From the NCBI RefSeq assembly GCF_000340215.1, contig NW_006921539.1:4051118-4115117 (forward strand): a stretch of 64,000 bases of DNA, written 5' to 3'. The position numbers and the translations under genes were made by a program. This stretch comes from Pseudocercospora fijiensis CIRAD86. Lineage: Eukaryota > Ascomycota > Dothideomycetes > Mycosphaerellales > Mycosphaerellaceae. Shown in pieces: positions 54,433 through 64,000 of this stretch (the first letter of the stretch is position 1; each line of letters begins with the position of its first letter). The notes beneath the pieces were generated by a model. The model was not told the DNA's origin, made no database searches, and saw nothing but the letters and a program-made list of their open reading frames with translations.

Positions 54433-57400
54433 ATATCCGACGTCGACCTACTAGACTCCGACCTACTAGACCTACTAAGTACGCTTTCTAGCCTACCGCT
54501 AAATCTATACCCGAATAAGTTGTCTAAGCTATTATCTAAATTAAACCTAGATTCCGAGGCAGATGCTAGTATATAAGCCGCGCTTAATATAGACTAGCAA
54601 CGTATCGAGACAGACCGCCGGATAGCTACTAATAAGGAGGCTACTAGCGACGAAGAGGTATATAAAGCAGCTTTATTCTAGGCGGTCGCTAATAAGGATA
54701 TATATAAGGCGGAAACATATAAGTAGGAGGATCTTAGCGATAATAATATCGTATTAGAAGAGGCGGAAGAGGCTCCTATCGAAGAAAATAAGGCTATCGA
54801 TCTGTTTAGTAATATAGAGGAGGATAATAGCGATAAACTCGCAGACGAGGAAAATACGGAGGATACTAGCGTAGTAGCTCCGCGCCGCTAGACTCGACAA
54901 CAAACTCGACTCGTAGAAGAAGCTACTACTGCTATAGGTCGTCGACGCGGCGGACGTCTCTAGCAAAACCGGACAACTCGAGGCACCTACCGTATTCGTA
55001 GTTAGCGTCGTACCCGCGAGCAGAAATATACTAACATCTTCGGAGAGATAAAGCGTGCTAAGCTACTACCTAAGCAGTAGATAATAATGTTTAATAGCTA
55101 TAGCGAGAAGCTAAATAGGACCTATCGCAACTATATCCGCTAGTCTATAGCTGCTCTTAAATATAAGTATGTCTTCTCGGCTCGAGTTATTCGTAATAAG
55201 CTAAAGAAGCTCGTTAGCAAGCGATTCTTTAACTAGTATAATCCGGAAGATTCGATAAAGGATATTAACCTACTAGAGATATATAGTATTATCGAAGAGA
55301 CTACGCCGACCTAGGTTAATCTTCTACGCAAGCTGCTTCTAAACAAGAAGATTCTAATCGGTAAGGAGGATAGTCTACTATATAAGCAGGATCGCCTCCG
55401 TAAGCGTATTATAGTAATAATATAGATAGCTATCCGCTCGATCTCCCTAAAGAAGGCCTCGATTTTCGGTAAGCAATTCGGACTGTACCTAGTTACTAGC
55501 GGCGTACTATACTACGTTATTAGTATTATTAACAATATCGGCCTTTCTAGTGCCGCTCGGACGATTTAAGTGTTAATACGGAAGACAGAGGCGGTCTAGG
55601 ATTAGCGTATCGTTATAATAGCTCGAGACAAGCGGAGTTTTACGGTATACGACAACCTCGTAAAGCAGAAGAACCGCTAGGGCGTCTAGAAGCAGGGTAA
55701 CCGTACGGAGATACTAAATATAACTACCTCCTATATCGGTATTAACGAGCGTATTCTAGTAGAAGGTTTAACTAAGGATATAATTGATTTAAACTCGGAG
55801 CTTAGCTATAAACACATCCTAGAGAACCTTGCCTAGGACGCGAAGAATAGAACCCGGAAGCACCTCTCGTTATACTATATCGACTAGGCTTTAGGTATCG
55901 TATTTAGACTAGAGCTAAAGGGTGTGTTCGAGGGTTACGATTTCGAGGCACGATATTAGTCGACTATTACGGAGAGTATTAATACAGCGATAGGAATTAG
56001 CACTTAGTATGTCCGCCTAGGTACTAAAACCGAGCGCTTAGTATAGCTATTAATCGATATTATAGATCCGGAAGAAGCTACCGACCTCGTACTAATAAAG
56101 CTATCGATAAACGATAAGGTATCGATTGCTAGATCTAAGGAGGTTCTAAAGGATATCTTTATCTATAATATATAGCTCGACGAGGATAAGGACTTCGGCG
56201 ATCGGGATTAGAATCGAGATAGGAAGGCTCGTTTGTATCCAATTGTCGGAGACTAGATAATATATACCCGCTTTAATAGCTGCTAGGTAGAAGGCGTCGA
56301 GTTAGAGCGCCTATACGACCGGTACGATTAGGGCGTTATCGTACCTAGCTAGCTATATATCTGTATAAACAAAGTATATAGCATCGTTAAGACGCACTTC
56401 GATAAGAACTCCGAGGAGGCACAGCTTGCCTATTGTTTAGCTACCGATACTTTATTCTATACGATAAAGGGTATTAGTAAGGAGAACCCTAAATACTTCC
56501 TTATCTTAAATCTCCTATATCGTATGTTCCGTAGCTGTATTACTATATACTTCTAGCATAAGATAGACCTATAGGGTTTATTAGACTATATAGCAGATAA
56601 GTCGAAGAGTCGTATCGAGGTACTAAGAGCCGCTATCTCTAACCTCGAGCCGGAGCAGTACTTAGAGATTGTCGAGAATATCTAGAAGAAGGCATTTACT
56701 AAGGAGGCATAGCAGAATAAGTATGTTAGCGAGGATAAGGTCCTTATTAAAGATACTAATTATACTACTATATATTGATTACTTATATAGATCGAGGAGC
56801 TTATAACTATACGCACCGCTATCCGCAAGATAGACGTTAGTTATTTATAGCGTATAGTCGACTACCTTATCGTTCTATTCCTTAGAACGAACTAGACTAA
56901 TTATGCGAAGCATATACTAGAATTCCGCTAGTTGCTAGAATAGGAATAGCTATTACGCCGAGTATTAATAGCTATTTCTATCGTTAACCCCTCTAGCAAG
57001 CAAGGCAAAGGTATCGCCGCAGATAAAGAGATTAAGCTTATTAATAACGACCTAACTCTAGATCTGAACCACTTTAGCAACTCGACCTATAATATAGCCG
57101 CTATCGCTCGCAAGAAGGCTAGCAATCGCCGCGTAGCTCGAGTACTAAAGAAGATGTTTACATCCGCGATCGGTATTAAGGGTACTAATTACTATACTAA
57201 TAAGAACGCCGTAACCGATATACTAAGTATAGCCGACAAGCTGTTCTAAGATAGCTTCGTAGAGCGATAGCTAGTTAGCGAGGATACTAATAACAACCGT
57301 GCCCTTTCGGATAACATTTAGCAGATTAGGATTAGCAAGCTAGTACTAGCTATTAAGGCTCTAAACGAGGCATACAGTGCCCGCTCTCGAGGCGTAACCT

Positions 57401-57995
57401 TAAGCACGAGCGAGGCAGGTAATAATAGCGTCGATAGTATCGACGGCGCGGATGCTTATAGCTATAGCCCTAACAGACATAGCGGAGATTACGGTCTACT
57501 TAGTACTAGAGCTATTAATTAGGCAGATAAGCTATATATAGATACTAATAGCTTTACTTAGCTAGGCGACGGTCTACTACCGGCAGGATATATCCGAGTA
57601 GTATTAGGTAGAGACGACGATAAAAATAGCGACAGTAGCAGTAGCAATCTCGGCTTCTTTACTATAGCTAGCGGCATGCTATACGGGGCAACACTCGCAG
57701 ATCTAGATATGCTATAGTCTAACGATGCTAATCGTAACCTAGTTTACGATGCTAGTAATGCTAGCGCTAGTAGAATAGACGATAGCGACGACCTAATACT
57801 TATATATAGTACTATCTAAGAGACCGCTACTACTACTAGCTATTTCGATTATACCGAGTATTAGGATCTAGACTAAGATTATAATAAGGCTGTTGCAATA
57901 GCTATAGCTATAGACTAGGGTGTTATAGCGATTAGGGATTAAATAAAAATAGCTTTTATATTCGGCATATTCGGTGCCTAAGTATATCTAATCTA
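54433..57995 (+). pseudogene. Long RIP-mutated relic, about 1,180 codons in one frame; possibly DUF6589-like
   Basis: One reading frame (checked at 54883, 56191 and 57919) stays in register for over 3.5 kb. It is broken only by stop codons, nearly all TAG/TAA where Q or W fits. The N-terminus is acidic, followed by a basic RRQTRQ/RRRGGR stretch. The middle has YPIVGDQ, ELERLYDRYD, VIVPSQLYICIN and KTHFDKNSEEAQ. The end is Asp/Ser-rich. The GDQ, VIVP-QLxI and TLFYTI spacing recalls the fungal DUF6589 proteins, but this is from memory of the pattern and unverified. Only point mutations, no indels, implies one RIP episode on a previously intact gene. Start is unclear; the end is TAA near 57993. 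Confidence 0.5.
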
Positions 57996-58023
57996 ATGTA
58001 TTTATTATTTAGCTCTCGTTAAT

Positions 58024-58099
58024 AGCTTCTAGTCGCTAGCCTAGCTTCTAGTCGCTAGCCTAGCTTCCAGTCGCTAGCCTAGCTTCTAGTCGCTAGCCT
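58024..58099 (+). repeat. 19-bp tandem repeat, four copies
   Basis: Unit AGCTTCTAGTCGCTAGCCT repeats four times with one C/T difference, directly after the long relic. Confidence 0.92.
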
Positions 58100-58231
58100 A
58101 GTATATAGCCTTAGGTACTAAACTAGTAGCAGGCGGCTATTGCGTTAAAAGTGCGGTTAGCGGCGAAGTAGTAGCGGTAGACTAGAGTGCGTGCCTCGTC
58201 GGGGGTGCTTGTAAAGTCGAAGGGTTTAGCT

Positions 58232-58350
58232 AGGCGTACGATAATAGCTTAATAGCTAGCTAGGCTAGGCGTACGATAATAGCTTAATAGCTAGGCGTAC
58301 GATAATAGCTTAATAGCTAGCTAGGCTAGGCGTACGATAATCGCTTAATA
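58232..58350 (+). repeat. Tandem GCGTACGATAATAGCTTAAT array, four copies
   Basis: Four copies of the 20-bp core are separated by a variable TAGCTAGCTAGGCTAG spacer. A second feature nearby is a duplicated GGTTAGCGGCGAAGTAGTAG block (about 58153 and 58372). Confidence 0.85.
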
Positions 58351-59102
58351 ACTAGCGTTACTCTAACTAGCGGTTAGCGGCGAAGTAGTAGCGGTAGACT
58401 AGAGAGCTACGTCGGCTAACGAGCGTAGAGCACATTCTGTTATCGTACCGAAGAGCTTTTTAAACTAGCTATAGCCTAATGCGAAGTCCTTGCCTATGCC
58501 TCTAGTCGCTAGCAATTCTAGCCTTAGGCATTAACTAGCAGCAGTCGGCGGCTATTACGTTAAAAGTGCGATAATATATAGCCGTTATTGTTGCCTTGCT
58601 ATTATAGCGTAAATAGCGCAATCCTATTAGTAGAGGCAAACCTTACCTGCGATGCGCTAATATAGACCTACGCTTCCTAGTTTAACTTCTTCTTCTTCTT
58701 CTTCTATATATACTAATATACTAACATACTAACACCCCTAGCAACATACTAGCTATCGGCGTATATAATAGTATCGATACCTCTTTATCGCATATAGGTA
58801 GCTCTATAGCGATTAACACTATTCCTTACTAGTTCTACGGCTTACTACCGATAGAGCCGCTTATCTAATAGTTAAGGTTCCTCGGTAGGTAGTTTATTTA
58901 GTCCTTCTTTTAAGGTCTCCGATAGGCTTTGCCGACGCAAGACGTTACGAAGGCGACTCTCCTAGCGAGTAGGTACTCTTAGCGAGTAGGTATACTATAG
59001 CTTTAGCAGGCGTCGACTGCGCATTTAACCGAAAGAGTATAGTTTTGTTAGAACATCGCAGTCTTAGTATAAACTGCAGAGGTCTTAGATAGATTAGCGG
59101 AG

Positions 59103-59312
59103 GTAAAAACTCTTTAGTAAGGTATACCTATAATGCGGCTAACGGTCTAACTCGGTAAAAACTCTTTAGTAAGGTATATCTTAAGTAGCGGCTCGATAGC
59201 GACTCTCCTACTAAGTAGGTTAATAGACTAAGTAGGTTAATAGGTTCGTAGTATTGCTATAGGTCTAACTCGGTAAAAACTCTTTAGTAAGGTATACCTT
59301 AAGTAGCGGCTA
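59103..59312 (+). repeat. Three copies of a GGTAAAAACTCTTTAGTAAG unit
   Basis: The unit plus GTATACCTTAAGTAGCGGCT occurs near 59103, 59155 and 59271 with few changes and unequal spacing. Between the second and third copies, TAAGTAGGTTAATAG is also doubled. Confidence 0.8.
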
Positions 59313-60113
59313 CAGGCTTCCTACGTTCGGATTCTTTATAGGATAATATACGCGTATCTAGTTAAGTCGGCGTAACGCCTTCGTTAGGACTGTTAGTTAT
59401 AATAACCTTAGTATGTAAGGGCCTCTAGTGTACTTAAGCCCGAAGGCGATTAGTCTTAGTCTTAGTCTTTACTACTATACGACTGCAGCCCTTTGCGTAT
59501 TAAGACTGCTATTCGACTATAGTACGTACCGATCCGAACCGAGCGCATTAAGACTATTATCCGACTGTAGTACGCCTCCTCTTCTAGTAAGCGTATTAAC
59601 ATTACTATACGACTGTAACGCGCTCGACAACCCCTTTCTGCGGTGTCTCTAATACTAAGGGCGCGGTTATACTGCATTATTGTCTAGGTACTAATAAGTG
59701 TCGCTTTAGCGAATAAGCTGTTATTGTTTCGCTTAATAAGTCCCGTCCTATATACCTTGTCTTCGGCTATGCGTGCTATAGTTAGTAATAGAATGCGTTA
59801 ATTGTTGCGCATTGCGCGTAGTATATAGGCTATATGTAATACTAGTATGCTTCGGAGTGTATACTTCTGCAGCCGCTTAGTGCCGCTAGTTAATTAGATC
59901 CCCGGACGCTACTGCTCGTTCTTCTCTGCCTCGTATAGTAACTAGTTATTAGAATAATCGTTCTAGGAGAGTCTAAGTAATAGAGGGCGTTAACGTAAGA
60001 GGGCTATCGTAGCTTCTTAAAGAGTGCTTGCGCTCGATATATATTATCGCCCTATGTATCTATCCTTGCCGTATATATTGTAGTGCTAATAGCTGCGGTA
60101 TAATAAGTATAGT

Positions 60114-60167
60114 GCTAGTCTCGCTAGTCTCGCTAGTCTCGCTAGTCTCGCTAGTCTCGCTAGTGTT
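60114..60167 (+). repeat. 9-bp tandem repeat (GCTAGTCTC)5-6
   Basis: Five perfect units at 60114-60158 and one degenerate unit to 60167. Confidence 0.92.
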
Positions 60168-60460
60168 AGTAACTTCTCGGGTTTCGGAGGCGGTTCTTAG
60201 TGCCTAAGGCGGCCGTCGTTATCGTATTAGACACTTTTATTAGCGCTATTTGCTAGAAACGCGCTAAATCGACGTATCTCGCTATATTAGTAATACTATT
60301 ATAAAAGTCGTAAAGTCGGTATTATAAATACGCGGAAGGAAGCAGCTATAACGTTTAATCCTACTAATTAAGCGCTCTACTATACTAAATCCGGGGTCTT
60401 AGCAGGACTCGGTATCCTTGTCGCTTCCTCGAATTTACGCTTCTCGCCTAGCTCTTATAT

Positions 60461-60517
60461 ACTATCGATACCTACGACTATCGATACCTACGACTATCGA
60501 TACCTACGACTATCTAC
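60461..60517 (+). repeat. 16-bp tandem repeat, about 3.6 copies
   Basis: Unit ACTATCGATACCTACG at 60461, 60477 and 60493, then a partial copy. Confidence 0.92.
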
Positions 60518-60654
60518 AAACCCTTATCGTAAAGGACACGATAGAAGAGCCTGCTTAGCGAGCTTATAAGGACATAGTTAGGAAGGACCTTATTAAATGC
60601 TAATTCTAGTGCTATCCCTATTGCTAATTCTAGCTTAACTAGGCATTATATATT

Positions 60655-61085
60655 ATACGCTAGCTCTCGCAGAAGTAGCTAAACTAGGCACTACTATACG
60701 CTAGCTCTCGTAGAAGCAGCTAAACTAGACACTACTATACGCTAGCTCTCGTAGAAGCAGCTAAACTAGGCATTATACGCTAGCTCTCGCAGAAGCAGCT
60801 AAACTAGACACTACTATACGCCTGCTCTCGCAGAAGCAGCTAAACTAGACACTACTACACGCTAGCTCTCGTAGAAGTAGCTAAACTAGGCATTATACGC
60901 CTACTCTCGTAGAAGCAGCTAAACTAGGCCTGCTCTCGTAGAAGCAGCTAAACTAGGTATTATACGCCTGCTCTCGTAGAAGCAGCTAAACTAGGCATTA
61001 TACGCCTGCTCTCGCAGAAGTAGCTAAACTAGGCCTACTCTCGCAGAAGCAGCTTAACTAGGCCTATACTCGTAGAAGCAACGCG
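60655..61085 (+). repeat. Minisatellite, 11 full copies plus one partial
   Basis: The core CTCTCGYAGAAGYAGCTAAA then CTAG repeats 11 times plus a partial. Spacers between cores come in three lengths (from short GG-CCTG to longer GCATTATACGC and ACACTACTATACGC). Most variation is C/T or spacer choice. Confidence 0.9.
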
Positions 61086-61217
61086 ATCGAGCGTAGTATT
61101 ACGGCTCACTTTTCCGGGGATAGGATAAGGACTTAGCGAGCTTATAAAGATATAGAAGGGTAGTAAGGAAGGACCTTATCAAATGCCAATTCTAGCGCCA
61201 ATTCTAGTGCTAATTAA

Positions 61218-61317
61218 NNNNNNNNNNNNNNNNNNNNNNNNNNNNNNNNNNNNNNNNNNNNNNNNNNNNNNNNNNNNNNNNNNNNNNNNNNNNNNNNNNN
61301 NNNNNNNNNNNNNNNNN
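61218..61317. other. Assembly gap, 100 N
   Basis: Exactly 100 N sit inside a GCCAATTCTAGC tandem array (units at 61170-61217 and 61318-61400). The round number suggests a placeholder of unknown true length. Confidence 0.98.
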
Positions 61318-61402
61318 GCGCCAATTCTAGTGCTATTCTAGTGCTATTCTAGCGCCAATTCTAGCGCTAATTCTAGCGCCAATTCTAGCGCCAATTCTAG
61401 CT
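61318..61402 (+). repeat. 12-bp GCCAATTCTAGC array beside the gap
   Basis: Several copies of GC(C/T)AATTCTAG(C/T) to the right of the gap and more to its left. It is the likely cause of the failed assembly. Confidence 0.85.
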
Positions 61403-64000
61403 TAGGCATCTATCTCTTCTTATAACGAGTTAGGCTCTCCTCGAGTAGGTTCTCCGGTAGGATGTCTGTGCTAATAAGAGCAAGGTTCTCTCGTACCTTT
61501 AGAGTAAGCGATAGTGTACGACGCGGGCGATTACTGCTTATAGCCTTACGAAGAGCAGACTTAGCGACCGATATTAGAGTGCTATAATTACTATCCTCGT
61601 CCTCTCGTTAGCGCCGGCGGCGTAGTATCCGCTGTGTTAGTATACGAGCAGATAAGGCCGCAGTACTATTATCCTAGATTAGATCTCCTATATGCTTGCC
61701 TTTCGCTTTTAGTTAAAACTAAGACTGCTTCCCCTAAGTCTTAGCCTTCCGATTACCTACGATAGCCTTCTTTACTAGCGATATATTAGCGTCGCGAGAC
61801 TTATTAGAATCCTATTGTAGCTAGCGAAGACGATCCCGGGCTATAGGCGGAGGCTAAGTTAGTAGGTCGCCGGAATTGCTATTATCTACTTCTATCGTAT
61901 CCTCCGAGGCCTTCTTTCGCTCGGCCTACTTACGCTTCCGCTCCTCGTAGTACTCCTACTAGTCCGTAAAGGCCTAGCGAAAGCTATAGTTAATATACCG
62001 AAGGACGTTACTAAGCTTTAGCTTACTACGAAGGTTATCGCCGCTAGCCTAATACTAGTTGTCGAAGTCTAGCGCACTCTCTAGCATTTCCTCTCTGTTT
62101 ATACTAGTCGATTCCTCTTCTACGTCGCTAAGCGCTAGGTGCCGCATTGCATTACAGAGGTTCTATATATATCGGTCCTCGATAAGAGTATTCGATAGAA
62201 GAGTAAAGAAGTATATATTAAACCGGCCGCTAGCTTCGTTAGCCTTCCGGTCGAAGAACTTCTATAGGTATAGTAGTAAGAAGAACTGCTTAGAGCCCTT
62301 ATACGGTGCAACTAGGGCTTTCGGTAGGCGTAGTGCCTGTTTATTCTATTAGAATACCGAGTCTAGATCGTAATTATAGATAATATTATAGCAATCCTTA
62401 CGATCTAGGGTCTTATTAGGATCCTATAATCGGAGCTCTTCCTAGTATCGCTTATTAAGGATAGTACGTAGGCATCGAGGCGTCGCTATATACTAGCTAT
62501 TAAATAGCAAGCAGAAGATGTCGGGGATCTTATTGCGCTTCTCTATATTATTCTTAGACTAATTCTTGCGCCTAGGCGTATAGGCATTAGTATTAGCATT
62601 AGTATTAGCATTAGCATTAGCCTTAGCCTAGGTTTCTAGTACAGCTTTGCCTATGCCTATACCTCTTAGAACGATAATAGTATCCTCGTTATCCTAATCC
62701 TAGTCTAGGTCCCTATTAACATCTTTACTAAGAATCTCGGTATTACGTAAACCGCTTAGTCAGATCGGCTAGTATATAATAGCACCTTATACGAGGTGCT
62801 TGTATTAGTCCGCATTAGCCGGTCTACTATCTCGATTGATAACAGAGGCATAGTTAACACTATCCGGAATACGCTTAGCTACATCGTCGATATACTAAGG
62901 AAAGAAAAAGATAGTATACGACCGCTGTCCTACGCTAAGCTTACGACTAGTACGACTAGCTCGCTGCATAGCATCGTTAATATCCTTAGTAATAGGCAGT
63001 TGCTATATAATAACGAATTTAATATCGCTAATATTAGTGCCTATAGCGATCGCTAGTATACTAACTATAATGCGGGTTAATAAACGAGCGCTAGGCTTCT
63101 TAAACTCGTTATATCGGAGATCCTTGTCGTAATTAGCGACATATACGGTATAGAAAGCGACGACTTTATATACATTGTAGCCGGCATTATTCTAGGTATA
63201 CTTCTTAGTTAGATCTTCTTAGCCCTCTATTAGCTAGATAAGCTACTAACGTAGAATATAGGTTAGCTTATTAACCTTTCCCCGGCTATTAATAAATACG
63301 ATCGCCTTATCGATATTCGTAGGTATAGCTTGTCTATTAGTTACGGCCTTCTTTAGTAATAGGTATAGCAAGTCGAAGTCGCTACGATGCTTCTAAGGAA
63401 TAGTCTTAAATATATATATTATATCGATCCGGTCGATGCTTATACGGATAACCTTAGTCTTAAATGCATCGCGGCTATTAGTACGAAAGCCTCTATACTT
63501 TAAGACGAATTCTAAGGTCTTCTATAATATAGTCGCTAAGGTACCTAGCTATAAGGTATTATTACGGAAGAGACTGCGAAGCGTATAGATTTAAGCGAAT
63601 TCCTCCCGGAATTCCTTCTACTTGTATACTAAGTGTAGTTTATCGATAGTAATAAGGCTAATACGATCTCTAATCTTCTTAAAGACCTCTCGCAGTTCCG
63701 GCGTAGACGCTTACTCTAGACTATAGAAGATATAGTAGTAGTTACTAGCTACGATATTATCGTATATCTTTGGATCCTTACGCTTAGTCTCTATAGAGAT
63801 TATATAGCAACGTACGAGCTCGATATTATTGTATTCGGTAACTACGCCCTACTAGTTTAGCGCCCGCATTGTCTAGTTAATATCGGCCTTCTACTCTTTA
63901 CCTAGGCGATTTAGAGGGATAATCTAGATGTTAATACGACTAGTTAGCATTATATACGCCTAGTATATAAGACTCTTGCTACCGCTAGTCTTCTCGATTA
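61403..64000 (-). pseudogene. RecQ-type (telomere-linked) helicase relic, running off the right edge
   Basis: Translation of the minus strand from the window edge gives ATP-binding motif I, TSGSKSLIY at about 63966-63999 (family form TGGGKSL, altered at two TG to TA sites). An acidic motif follows, IDKLHLVY near 63630-63648, where a TG to TA change turned E into K in a DExH box. Motif VI, QRASRTSRK, lies near 62910-62978 (family form QRAGRTGR). The spacing and the FVIIxQLPITKDINDAMQRA block fit the RecQ-like helicases found beside fungal telomeres. Below about 62.8 kb the frame becomes lysine- and arginine-rich and less recognisable. Stops are TAG/TAA. The upstream part is outside this window. 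Confidence 0.65.

Larger units (their letters stand above)
51270..64000. repeat. RIP-mutated repeat block with tandem arrays (possible subtelomere)
   Basis: From about 51270 to the right edge CA and TG are strongly depleted and TA is enriched, while CG stays common. No intact gene is present. It contains two long protein relics (54.4-58.0 kb plus strand, 61.4-64.0 kb minus strand), a charged relic near 51.9-53.1 kb, at least seven tandem arrays, and an assembly gap. A RecQ-type helicase relic plus minisatellites is common in fungal subtelomeres; no telomere repeat is seen, so position is an inference. Confidence 0.75.

Noticed and set aside
59428..59652. A 74-codon plus-strand frame in the repeat block
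   Set aside because: It lies within RIP-mutated tandem-like DNA with repeated GACTGYAGTACG segments. It is not a gene.
60655..61085. The regular cores with variable spacers as a CRISPR array
   Set aside because: Spacers are only a few recurring types rather than unique, the host is a eukaryote and there are no cas genes. It is a minisatellite.
62584..62632. ATTAGC/ATTAGT hexamers that look like telomere repeats
   Set aside because: The unit is not TTAGGG or a known variant, and it lies within the helicase relic.
62796..63056. An 86-codon plus-strand frame in the helicase region
   Set aside because: It is opposite the helicase motif VI region and is a shadow of the relic.

Overview
The window is nuclear DNA of a filamentous ascomycete, most likely a Dothideomycete (Mycosphaerellales/Capnodiales type; this lineage is an inference from gene style). 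Genes carry short introns (43-143 nt) with GT..AG ends and CTAAY/CTGAC branch points, and the products are typical fungal proteins. Gene-bearing DNA alternates with repeats in which CA and TG dinucleotides are almost gone and TA is in excess while CG survives. That is the signature of repeat-induced point mutation (RIP) in CpA context.

Layout. 15-3379: a RIP-killed PIF/Harbinger DNA transposon with inverted ends, a transposase relic on the minus strand and a Myb-like relic on the plus strand. 3380-30916: a normal gene block with a secreted intradiol dioxygenase, an AflR-type Zn2Cys6 regulator, cystathionine beta-lyase, a Tda10-type glycerate kinase, the peroxisomal multifunctional enzyme Fox2, the Arf-GAP Glo3, the Pns1 choline-transporter-like protein, mannitol-1-phosphate 5-dehydrogenase, a DUF2415/WD40 protein with an apparent frameshift, mitochondrial Hsp70 Ssc1, a methyltransferase and ribosomal protein S17. 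30917-37690: one complete Ty1/Copia retrotransposon (182-bp LTRs, 5-bp target duplication, half-tRNA primer site), RIP-killed, inserted about 0.14 kb upstream of the S17 start codon. 37691-51270: a second gene block with a small secreted cysteine-rich protein, a RIP island, a secreted GLEYA-domain protein, Bem1, a tiny spliced gene, a Thp3-like SAC3/GANP protein and Vps36. 51270-64000: RIP-mutated repeat DNA with at least five tandem arrays, a 1.18-kilocodon relic kept in one frame (possibly DUF6589-like), a 100-N assembly gap and a relic RecQ-type helicase of the telomere-linked kind running off the right edge. This end may be subtelomeric.

How the genes fit together. They are mostly housekeeping genes of separate pathways: sulfur amino acids, fatty-acid beta-oxidation, the mannitol cycle, Golgi-ER traffic, polarity, ESCRT-II sorting, mitochondrial import and translation. 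No biosynthetic cluster is evident. Plausible regulatory sites support single genes: a Cbf1-type box and GACTCG cluster upstream of the lyase, a FarA/FarB-type core upstream of FOX2, and a heat-shock element upstream of SSC1. The least ordinary parts are the transposon structures, the record of RIP across the two LTRs, the long RIP relic at 54.4-58.0 kb and the secreted-protein gene beside a RIP island. I built exon models by eye from splice signals and protein continuity; boundaries are inferences unless transcripts confirm them.
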